Shown here: piece by piece, positions 25,781 through 32,238 of the stretch
Numbering within the stretch: position 1 is the stretch's first letter
Layout: every line of letters starts with the position of its first letter
Source: Acidimicrobiales bacterium
Lineage (GTDB): Bacteria; Actinomycetota; Acidimicrobiia; Acidimicrobiales; SZUA-35
DNA length: 35,381 bases
Assembly (NCBI GenBank): GCA_024638815.1
Contig: JAHEJM010000038.1
Coordinates: 1 to 35,381 of the forward strand
Reading direction: 5' to 3'
Notes under the pieces: model-generated
Database searches by the model: none
What the model saw: the letters and a program-made list of their open reading frames with translations, nothing else
What the model was told of the DNA's origin: nothing
Made by a program: the position numbers and the translations under genes

Positions 25781-27169
25781 GTGACCGCAACAATCGAAGA
25801 CCGACTGGTCATCGGTGACGCCTCGGTTCTGAAGGAAATCTACGCCCAGCACGGCAGTCTGATACACACCATCGCCTATCACCTGCAGGGGCCCGCCGCC
25901 GATCAGTTCACTATCTCCACCTTTGTCGAAGCATGGCGGAAGCGTCGCGACTTCGACCCGTCGAAAGGCACCGTGCAGGCCTGGCTGATCCGGCGCCTGC
26001 GGAGCCAGCTGTCGAACAACAACGATTTTGCCGCCGAGATCATCGACCGTGTTGTGGTCACGGCCAGCCTGGCCCGAATGGAATCAACCCGTCGCGAAAT
26101 TCTCCTCGCCGGGGCCGCCACCGACACCGGGGCCACCACCGAGCTGGCCGAATACCTGAACCTGCCGGTGGGGACGGTGAGGGCTCATCTTCGCCGCGGT
26201 ATGGAGACTCTTCAGTCCGACTTGGCCGACAGCCGCAGCGACGGTGATGCATCGTCGCTGGTCGACATCGTGCGCTCCCGCCGCCTGGAGACCGATGTGG
26301 TCCAGCCTGGTCGAGTGATATGGGACGCCATCTGGACCACTGTGGCCGCCGACGCAGCGGCCGATGGTGAGGAGTTCGCCGACGGCGGGGGAGTGATGGG
26401 CGCGGACGTCCCCGTCACCCCCGACCCGTTTGGAGCTCTGCGCGACGACCAGGACGGTGCTCTGGATCGCCGCCGAACGTTGGTCGAAGTCGATGCTGAC
26501 GCACTCGCATCGGTCGGCGACACCGACCTGTCGCCAGCAACGATGCCTGCTGATGGCCCGGGTTTGCAGCTTGGGGACTCCGACACCGACTTCATCGACG
26601 CCGAGTTTGTCGAGGCCGAGGGTTCCGATTTTTCGTTCTCCCCTCCGGCCGACGAGACCGCCGAGCTGGAGGATCTGCCGTCGGCGCTGCGGGGACCGTC
26701 ATCGGTGGCCGCACGGTCTGACGACGACCCCACGCTTGTTTCCGCCGAGTGGAGTGCTGACATCGACGACATCGACGGGTTCGAGTCGGCGGTCGACGCC
26801 TCGATGCTCGACGGCGGGGATCTCACTGCTGATGACGCCGGTACCGAGTCGGTCCGCTCGGTGCTCGAGTCGCCCGGCGAGGTGCGAACCCGTGAGCAGC
26901 CTACTCGTTCTGATGCCGGGCCCGTTCACTCGGTGCTCGAGTTGCCCGATGGGGAACCGTCCGATGATGACGGTGAGCAGCCCGAAGTCGACCCGACCGC
27001 CTATTTCGGACCCGGTCGCGGCCCGAGGACCGAAGCCGATCGGGCCATCGCCATCCTTCGTGACTCGGTGGATGATCCGGAGCCCCCGTCCCATCGCCAT
27101 GCCCTCACCATCGCCGGGGTCGTGGTCGCCCTTATTGTGCTGGTGGTGCTGTTCTTGATCGTGTTCTGA
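25781..27169 (+). CDS. ECF-like sigma factor with long acidic linker and C-terminal membrane anchor
   Basis: 462 residues from GTG 25781. Region 2 (about 10-80): LKEIYAQHGSLIHTIAYHLQ, then FTISTFVEAWRKRRDFDPSK and GTVQAWLIRRLRSQL, as in ECF sigma factors. Region 4 (about 88-150): VTASLARMESTRREILL, then ELAEYLNLPVGTVRAHLRRG, a clear helix-turn-helix. Next, VIWDAIWTTVAAD (about 178-190) resembles the P-x-x-x-W-x-x-I segment seen in anti-sigma factors. About 240 Asp/Glu/Ser-rich, probably disordered residues follow. The protein ends in one hydrophobic helix, AGVVVALIVLVVLFLIVF, with no residues after it. That makes a tail-anchored cytosolic sigma factor. No separate anti-sigma gene is next to it. 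Control by holding at the membrane and proteolytic release is inference. Confidence 0.8.
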   Translation: MTATIEDRLVIGDASVLKEIYAQHGSLIHTIAYHLQGPAADQFTISTFVEAWRKRRDFDPSKGTVQAWLIRRLRSQLSNNNDFAAEIIDRVVVTASLARMESTRREILLAGAATDTGATTELAEYLNLPVGTVRAHLRRGMETLQSDLADSRSDGDASSLVDIVRSRRLETDVVQPGRVIWDAIWTTVAADAAADGEEFADGGGVMGADVPVTPDPFGALRDDQDGALDRRRTLVEVDADALASVGDTDLSPATMPADGPGLQLGDSDTDFIDAEFVEAEGSDFSFSPPADETAELEDLPSALRGPSSVAARSDDDPTLVSAEWSADIDDIDGFESAVDASMLDGGDLTADDAGTESVRSVLESPGEVRTREQPTRSDAGPVHSVLELPDGEPSDDDGEQPEVDPTAYFGPGRGPRTEADRAIAILRDSVDDPEPPSHRHALTIAGVVVALIVLVVLFLIVF

Positions 27170-27205
27170 GCGATCGAAGGGCCAACAGAAGAGGACCGCG
27201 ATCGG

Positions 27206-28588
27206 CTACTGATCGAGCAGTTCGGCGACCTGGAAGGCCAGATCCAGAGCTTGGCGGCCGTTGAGTCGGGGATCGCACATCGTCTCGTAGCGCTTCCCCA
27301 GATCCTGGGGGTGGACCTCTTCACCACCGCCCAGACACTCGGTGACGTCATCGCCGGTCAGCTCGACGTGGATGCCGCCGGGCCAGGTGCCCACGGCACG
27401 GTGGACGGAAAAGAAGCCGGTCACCTCACGAACAACGTCGTCGAAGTGCCGGGTCTTGTGCCCGGTATCGGAGGTGAAGGTGTTGCCGTGCATCGGATCG
27501 CACGCCCACACCACCGGATGGCCGGCATCCCGAACGGCTTCGAGAATTGGCTTCAACCCGTCGGTGATGTTGTCGGCCCCCATGCGGGTGATCAAGGTCA
27601 ACCGACCCGGCTCCCTATCGGGATTGAGTACTTCGCACAGGCTCAACACCTCGTCCACGGTGGCCGTCGGCCCGACCTTGCAACCGATGGGGTTCTTGAT
27701 GCCGCGCATGAACTCCACGTGGGCTCCGTCGAGCTGGCGGGTCCGCTCGCCGATCCAGACCATGTGGGCTGAGCAGTCGTACCATTCGTCGGTCAGGCTG
27801 TCGACCCGGGTCAGGGCCTGCTCATACTGCAAGATGAGAGCCTCGTGACTGGTGAAGAACTCGGCCTCCGAGATCTCGGGGTGACGGGACGAGATGCCGG
27901 TCGCCTCCATGAACCGCAGGGCTCGATTGATCTCGCTGGCCAACCGGGTGTAGCGCTGGCCCTGATTGGAGCTGGCCACGAACTCCTGGTTCCAGGCCTG
28001 GACCCGATGGAGATCGGCAAATCCACCCTTGGTGAACGCCCGAAGCAGGTTGAGGGTCGATGAGGACTGGTTGTAGGCCTGGACCAGTCGCTGGGCATCG
28101 GGGCGTCGATCGGACTCGGAGAACGGGAGATCGTTGACCATGTGGCCAAGGAACGAGGGCAATTCGGTGCCGTCCACCGTCTCGGTGGGCTTGGACCGGG
28201 GTTTGGCGAACTGGCCGGCGATGCGGCCGACCTTGACCGCCGGTACCCCGGAGGAGTAGGTCAATACCACGGCCATCTGGAGAATGACCCGCAGCTTCTC
28301 CCGAATGGCATCGGCGTTGAACCCGTCGAATGACTCGGCGCAGTCACCGGCCTGAAGGAGGAAGGCCTTTCCTTCGGCCACCCGGGCCAGCCGCTGCTTG
28401 AGATCCCGGGCTTCTCCGGCAAAAACCAACGGGGGCACAGATGCCAGCTCCTTCTCGACCTTCTCCAGCTCGGGAATGTCGGGCCACTGGGGTTGATGGG
28501 CCGCTGATTTGTGCCGCCACGTTTCAGGTGTCCAAGTCACCGTCACAGTGTCGCCGGAGTCACTCCGGTTCGCAATCGAATTGGCCAT
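27206..28588 (-). CDS. aroG: 3-deoxy-7-phosphoheptulonate (DAHP) synthase, class II
   Basis: 460 residues from ATG 28588 (MANSIANRSDSG); the frame continues upstream, but those residues are not family-like. Class II (plant-type, AroA-II) features are AFLLQAGDCAESFDGFNADA with the metal-binding Cys, VGRIAGQFAKPRSKPTE, YNQSSSTLNLLRAF, IKNPIGCKVGPTATVDEV, and the metal-binding DPMHGNT and HVELTGDDVTEC. It condenses PEP with erythrose 4-phosphate at the entry of the shikimate pathway. Length equals mycobacterial AroG, which is feedback-regulated by aromatic amino acids. It is convergent with the sigma factor gene; the 36-bp gap shows no strong hairpin. Confidence 0.96.
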   Translation of the reverse strand: MANSIANRSDSGDTVTVTWTPETWRHKSAAHQPQWPDIPELEKVEKELASVPPLVFAGEARDLKQRLARVAEGKAFLLQAGDCAESFDGFNADAIREKLRVILQMAVVLTYSSGVPAVKVGRIAGQFAKPRSKPTETVDGTELPSFLGHMVNDLPFSESDRRPDAQRLVQAYNQSSSTLNLLRAFTKGGFADLHRVQAWNQEFVASSNQGQRYTRLASEINRALRFMEATGISSRHPEISEAEFFTSHEALILQYEQALTRVDSLTDEWYDCSAHMVWIGERTRQLDGAHVEFMRGIKNPIGCKVGPTATVDEVLSLCEVLNPDREPGRLTLITRMGADNITDGLKPILEAVRDAGHPVVWACDPMHGNTFTSDTGHKTRHFDDVVREVTGFFSVHRAVGTWPGGIHVELTGDDVTECLGGGEEVHPQDLGKRYETMCDPRLNGRQALDLAFQVAELLDQ

Positions 28589-28675
28589 CGGCTCTCGAAT
28601 TGTCCTGCCTGTCGTTGAGTGCGTCTCGTGGATTCCACCGACAACTACGCCCGACGTGAGGTGGATGGATGCGAA

Positions 28676-28704
28676 AGAGACACCGCCCAACGGGCGGTGT
28701 CTCT
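28676..28704 (-). terminator. Strong hairpin after the sigma-70 gene
   Basis: A perfect 13-bp stem (AGAGACACCGCCC/GGGCGGTGTCTCT) with a 3-base loop, 30 bp after the sigma gene stop. In the minus-strand reading it is followed by TTCGC, so the U-run is poor. It separates the sigma gene from aroG downstream. Confidence 0.75.
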
Positions 28705-28733
28705 TGGTCCGATTGATTGACGATGGGTCGCTG

Positions 28734-29573
28734 TCAGGCGGCGTCGAAGTCGCTTATCACGTCGCCGGCCTGGTCGCGGACGGCGCTGACCGCTCGCTTC
28801 ACCAGACGGCGGGCGGCCTCGGCGGTGACGCCGAGCTCCTCGCCGACCTCACGGTAGCTGCGCTTGCGGCCGTCGTTGAGGCCGAACCGCTGCTCCACCG
28901 CATACTTCGCTCGGGGATCGAGAACCTCGAGCAGGCCGGTGACCATGCTCTCCTCGGCTCGGGCCATGACCTCGAATTCGGGTCCGGGCGTCGAGTCGGG
29001 GAGAAGGTCCACCAGCTCGTTGGAGTCGTCGTCACCGATGGTGCGATCGAGCGATGTCGGGGTGGTAAGGCGATGTAGACGTGCGTGCTCGTCGTCGAGT
29101 TCGTCTCCGTCGCCGGAGACTTGACGAAGGGCGGCTCGCAGGCTGGCCGAACGGTCGCCGGGGAGGCGAACCAGGCTGGCCTTCTGATCGAGTGCTCGAC
29201 CAATGGCCTGGCGAATCCAGAACGTGGCATAGGTCGAGAACTTGAACCCCTTGCGCCAGTCGAACTTGTCGACTGCGTGCTCGAGGCCCAGGTTGCCCTC
29301 CTGGATGAGGTCCAGGAGTTCCATTGACGGGGGGAGGGGGTAGCGGCGAGCTACGCTCACCACCAGGCGGAGGTTGGCTCGAATGAACCGGTCCTTGGCC
29401 CGGGCCGCAGCCCGTACCGCTCGGCGGTTGGCCACCGAATTGTCACCGGCGTCGATTCGTTCCTGGGCGTCGCGGCCTTTCTCGATGATTTGGCTCAGCT
29501 CTCGTTCTTCGTCCGCCGTAAGGAGGGGAACAAGGCCGATCTCGTTTAGATATTGTCCTACTGAATCACTCAT
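28734..29573 (-). CDS. Alternative sigma-70 family factor (RpoD-like, shortened region 3)
   Basis: 279 residues from ATG 29573, with GAGAAG 8 bases upstream. Region 1.2: VGQYLNEIGLVPLLTADEER. Region 2: NLRLVVSVARRY, LLDLIQEGNLGLEHAVDKFD, and FKFSTYATFWIRQAIGRALD, the -10-reading helix. Region 4: RKSYREVGEELGVT-like RKRSYREVGEELGVTAEAA. Two departures from RpoD stand out. The Thr that helps read -10 (QAIT in E. coli) is Gly here (QAIG). The part between RLPGDRS and SLDRTIGDD is about 18 residues shorter than in RpoD and lacks the usual GREPTPEELA helix-turn-helix of region 3. There is no region 1.1. So it is a group 2-type or specialised factor rather than the main one. Confidence 0.9.
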   Translation of the reverse strand: MSDSVGQYLNEIGLVPLLTADEERELSQIIEKGRDAQERIDAGDNSVANRRAVRAAARAKDRFIRANLRLVVSVARRYPLPPSMELLDLIQEGNLGLEHAVDKFDWRKGFKFSTYATFWIRQAIGRALDQKASLVRLPGDRSASLRAALRQVSGDGDELDDEHARLHRLTTPTSLDRTIGDDDSNELVDLLPDSTPGPEFEVMARAEESMVTGLLEVLDPRAKYAVEQRFGLNDGRKRSYREVGEELGVTAEAARRLVKRAVSAVRDQAGDVISDFDAA

Positions 29574-29612
29574 GGCGCGTGCTTCTCTATGGTTTGGTGT
29601 TTTCCAGGTGCA

Positions 29613-29637
29613 ACGAGAACTAACAGGTTTTTCTCGT
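29613..29637. promoter_or_regulatory. Inverted repeat ACGAGAA-N11-TTCTCGT upstream of the sigma-70 gene
   Basis: Perfect 7-bp arms, 40-64 bp upstream of the sigma ATG. The right arm overlaps TTGACG (minus strand, 29640-29635), a near-consensus -35 box. A dimeric repressor site is plausible. I find no convincing -10 at the right distance. Confidence 0.4.
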
Positions 29638-29768
29638 CAAGGGGCTTGCTACGCTCGATGGTCCGGCAATACTTCCGACTGACTTATTGCGGTGAGATTT
29701 ATGGCCGGGCGGGTCAAGAGCGTTCTATGCCCGAATATCTGTTTTAGTACGAACAGCGTTCCGATGGA

Positions 29769-29784
29769 AGTGACATGCGTCACA
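29769..29784. promoter_or_regulatory. CRP/GlxR-like site AGTGACATGCGTCACA
   Basis: GTGA-N6-TCAC matches the CRP-family consensus (TGTGA-N6-TCACA) in all but the first base. It lies in the 264-bp, relatively AT-rich gap between the sigma-70 gene and nadD, 54 bp before the nadD ATG. The rest of the gap holds TATGGT (29811-29816), a possible nadD -10 box, and otherwise nothing recognisable. Confidence 0.45.
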
Positions 29785-29837
29785 ATAAGTCCTATTTGGG
29801 TGGTTTTTTCTATGGTGAGCGCTATGCGTAGTCGCTG

Positions 29838-30437
29838 ATGCCATACAAATCCGGTCAAAGGATAGGGGTTTTGGGGGGAACCTTCGATCCGCCCCACATT
29901 GGTCATCTCATTGTGGCAGACCAGGTTCTGCACGCGTTGGACCTCGACCGGGTTCTCCTGGTTCCGGCCAACCGACCATGGCAAAAAGTCGGCCGTCGCA
30001 ACATCACTGCGGCCGACAAGCGACTGGCCATGACCCGGGCCGCCGTCGGCCAGGCCGAGGGCCTCGAAGTGTCGGACATCGAGATCGAACTCGGTGGACC
30101 GAGCTACACCACCGTGACCCTCGACGCCCTGAGCCGGCAGTTCCCCCAGGCCGAGTGGCTGATCATTGTCGGGGCCGACGCCGCCGTCAGCCTCGACACT
30201 TGGCACAACACCGAGAAACTTCGCCGGCAGGCCACCATTGTCGTCGTCAACCGACCCGGTGCCGATTTCCACCCCCCGACCGGGTGGCAGTGGGAGTTGG
30301 TGGAAATCCCGGCGGTGGGAATCTCTGGCACCGGCCTACGGCGACGAGTGGCCATGGGTCATTCCATCAACTTCCTCACCCCGGCTGCGGTCATCGAACA
30401 CATCAAGCGATGGAACCTCTATCGTGTTGATGCGTGA
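29838..30437 (+). CDS. nadD: Nicotinate-nucleotide adenylyltransferase
   Basis: 199 residues from ATG 29838. GVLGGTFDPPHIGHLIVADQ carries the nucleotidyl-transferase GGTFDPxHxGH motif. VLLVPANRPWQK, GPSYTTVTLDAL and WLIIVGADAAVSLDTWHN are NadD features. The C-terminal ISGTGLRRRV replaces the usual IS-S-T-x-x-R; Arg is retained. It adenylates nicotinate mononucleotide to deamido-NAD. The gene starts the nadD-LytR_C-rsfS set, an order common in Actinobacteria, and its stop overlaps the next GTG (GTGA). Confidence 0.95.
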   Translation: MPYKSGQRIGVLGGTFDPPHIGHLIVADQVLHALDLDRVLLVPANRPWQKVGRRNITAADKRLAMTRAAVGQAEGLEVSDIEIELGGPSYTTVTLDALSRQFPQAEWLIIVGADAAVSLDTWHNTEKLRRQATIVVVNRPGADFHPPTGWQWELVEIPAVGISGTGLRRRVAMGHSINFLTPAAVIEHIKRWNLYRVDA

Positions 30438-31588
30438 GATCCTCCGCCGCACTTCTCACCCCTCCCCGCCGCGTCTCGCTGCTATTCATCGTCGCTGAGG
30501 TCGCCCTCATCATGGCCATCCCGTTCCTGGCCATCAAGGGCTACCACACGCTGCTGGAATCGCGGGCGGGAATTGTCGTCGATCAGCCGTCTCCCGACGA
30601 TCCAGGCTGGACGGCATCGGTCGATCCCACTCCGATTCACGGTGTGGCCGAGGTGGTCGACGATCGCTTGACCGGCCTGACCCTGATCGTGGGTCGCGGC
30701 CCATCGACCACCGGATCGGTGATCCTGGTGCCGGCCACGGTGGTTGTGGACGGCACAGCGGTCGACGAACTGGGTCCCGAGCAGGCCATGGGCGCCGTGG
30801 CCCGGGCCCTGCGCCTCCATCTGGTCGAGACCACCGTGCTCGATGAAACCAGTTGGCCCCAGGTGCTCGGCCCCACCAGCTATGTCGTCGACAACCCCGA
30901 TCCGGTGCCGGGACCGGACGGCCAAACCCTGCTCCCGGTGGGTGAGGTCGAGGTGACCGCCGAGGCCACTCCCGCCTTTCTCGGTCGCCCCATCGTGGGT
31001 GCTCCGGTCTACTCGACCCTGACCCGCCGCCACCGGTTCTGGGCCTCGGTGGTGGATGCGCCCCCCGCCAGTGATCATCCGCTCGGTCGCCACCTCCGTG
31101 AGACATTCTCCCATCGAGGGGGGCAAGTCCTCGAGTTGCCCACCGTGACCGGTCCCGGATCGGCAACGGCCGAGTTTGCCATCGATGCAGCGGCGACCGA
31201 GCAGCTGATCCGGACCACGGTGGCATTCCCCGCCGGCTTCGACGGCCGCGATCGGTTGCAGCTTCGCATTATCGACCGAGCGGGAGGCCTTCCCATCACC
31301 GAGATCGCCGCCGAACTGGCCGGCCAGGGCGTGGAAGTGGTGCAGATCGGACGAGCCCTGCGGTTCGACGACGGCGCCAGCGAAATCATTGTTCCGCCCG
31401 ACATGCTCGACGTCGAGTCTTCTGGTGAGGTGATCGAGTCCGGTGGCCGATTCCAGCTCGACCGACTGGCGGCATCCCTCGGTATCACACCACTGGTCGA
31501 TCCCGAAGCCGAATCGGGCTCACCGGTGACGCTGCTCGCCGGCGCCGGGTTCTCCGTCGATCAGGTGGTTCTGGAACCGGTCGGCTGA
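30434..31588 (+). CDS. Membrane-anchored protein with a LytR_C-like C-terminal domain
   Basis: 384 residues from GTG 30434. One membrane helix near the N-terminus (about 14-36, VSLLFIVAEVALIMAIPFLA) with basic residues before it, so the bulk lies outside the cytoplasm. About residues 50-260 show no recognised motif; the segment LTLIVGRGPSTTGSVILVPA faintly resembles the start of an LCP domain, but the LCP catalytic Arg/Asp motifs are not evident. The end (from RLQLRIIDRAGG, through EIAAELAGQGVEVVQIGRAL) resembles the LytR C-terminal domain, which may bind cell wall polymers. A protein of this type between nadD and rsfS is common in Actinobacteria. Function is unknown. Confidence 0.7.
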   Translation: MRSSAALLTPPRRVSLLFIVAEVALIMAIPFLAIKGYHTLLESRAGIVVDQPSPDDPGWTASVDPTPIHGVAEVVDDRLTGLTLIVGRGPSTTGSVILVPATVVVDGTAVDELGPEQAMGAVARALRLHLVETTVLDETSWPQVLGPTSYVVDNPDPVPGPDGQTLLPVGEVEVTAEATPAFLGRPIVGAPVYSTLTRRHRFWASVVDAPPASDHPLGRHLRETFSHRGGQVLELPTVTGPGSATAEFAIDAAATEQLIRTTVAFPAGFDGRDRLQLRIIDRAGGLPITEIAAELAGQGVEVVQIGRALRFDDGASEIIVPPDMLDVESSGEVIESGGRFQLDRLAASLGITPLVDPEAESGSPVTLLAGAGFSVDQVVLEPVG

Positions 31589-31602
31589 TCGAGAGGCTCG
31601 AA

Positions 31603-31639
31603 GGCCGGTTGGTGACGCAGCGCGTCAGCTGTTCCGGCC
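31603..31639 (+). terminator. Nested hairpin after the LytR_C-like gene
   Basis: An inner stem TGACGC-AGC-GCGTCA (31613-31627) lies inside an outer pair GGCCGG/CCGGCC (31603-31608, 31634-31639). No U-run follows. It may end the nadD transcript before the rsfS promoter. Confidence 0.4.
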
Positions 31640-31708
31640 GGCCACCGTGCAATCATTTCGATACCGGTTATGCCAGCAAACCGCCTGGATGATGGCCCTC
31701 GGTTGGCC

Positions 31709-31714
31709 TAGACT
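31709..31714 (+). promoter_or_regulatory. -10 box TAGACT for rsfS
   Basis: Fits the local TANNNT pattern. Transcription would start near 31721, leaving a leader of about 50 bases that contains the perfect AAGGAG site at 31761-31766. Confidence 0.4.
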
Positions 31715-31772
31715 CGAATGGTCGTCGCCACTGCGACGCACTCATCAACGGACGACGTAGAAGGAGCATGCT

Positions 31773-32162
31773 CTGAGCGATCGACAGCGCAGCGATGTCA
31801 CCCCCGGCTTCGAGGACGACATCATTCGCTGGGTCCGTTTGGCGGTGGAGGCGGCCGAGGACAAGCTCGGTCAGCGTACCGATGCGTTCTTTGTCGGCGA
31901 TGTGCTGGCCATCACCGACTGGTTCATCATCACGTCGGGACGAAACAACCGCCAGGTTCGAGCCATCGTGGACGGTGTCGAGGAGGCCATCACCAGGGCC
32001 GAGGGACCGAAACCGGTGCGAATCGAGGGCCGGGACACCTTGAGCTGGGTGCTTCTTGACTACGGGTTCTTCGTGGTCCACATCTTCACCGACGAAGCTC
32101 GCGACTACTACGACCTGGAGCGGCTGTGGCGGGACGTTCCCCGCCTGGAGCAGTCGGCCTAG
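31773..32162 (+). CDS. rsfS: Ribosomal silencing factor RsfS, apparent CTG start
   Basis: About 129 residues if it starts at CTG 31773. The RsfS/DUF143 core is clear: VEAAEDKLGQRTDAFFVGDV, then LAITDWFIITSGRNNRQVRA and SWVLLDYGFFVVHIF, ending YYDLERLWRD. The protein binds L14 and blocks subunit joining in slow growth. Start choice: the only later start in frame, TTG 31839, would remove half of the first helix (DDIIRWVRLAVEAAED), which the family keeps. An in-frame TAG at 31758 limits extension. Between them no ATG, GTG or TTG exists, but CTG 31773 lies 6 bases after a perfect AAGGAG. An ATG at 31768 is in another frame and stops after two codons. A one-base error near 31771 would be the alternative. 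Confidence 0.88.
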   Translation: MSDRQRSDVTPGFEDDIIRWVRLAVEAAEDKLGQRTDAFFVGDVLAITDWFIITSGRNNRQVRAIVDGVEEAITRAEGPKPVRIEGRDTLSWVLLDYGFFVVHIFTDEARDYYDLERLWRDVPRLEQSA

Positions 32163-32238
32163 TATGCCGCCGACCGCGGTCGATCGGCTGAGCAGAGCGT
32201 CGCGGCGACTGCAGTAGTTGGCGGCCCCGACCCCGGGG

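Noticed and set aside
32163-32238. Terminator formed by GC palindromes between rsfS and leuS
   Set aside because: The palindromes (32171-32182, 32229-32240) have no loop bases, so they make poor hairpins, and no U-run follows.
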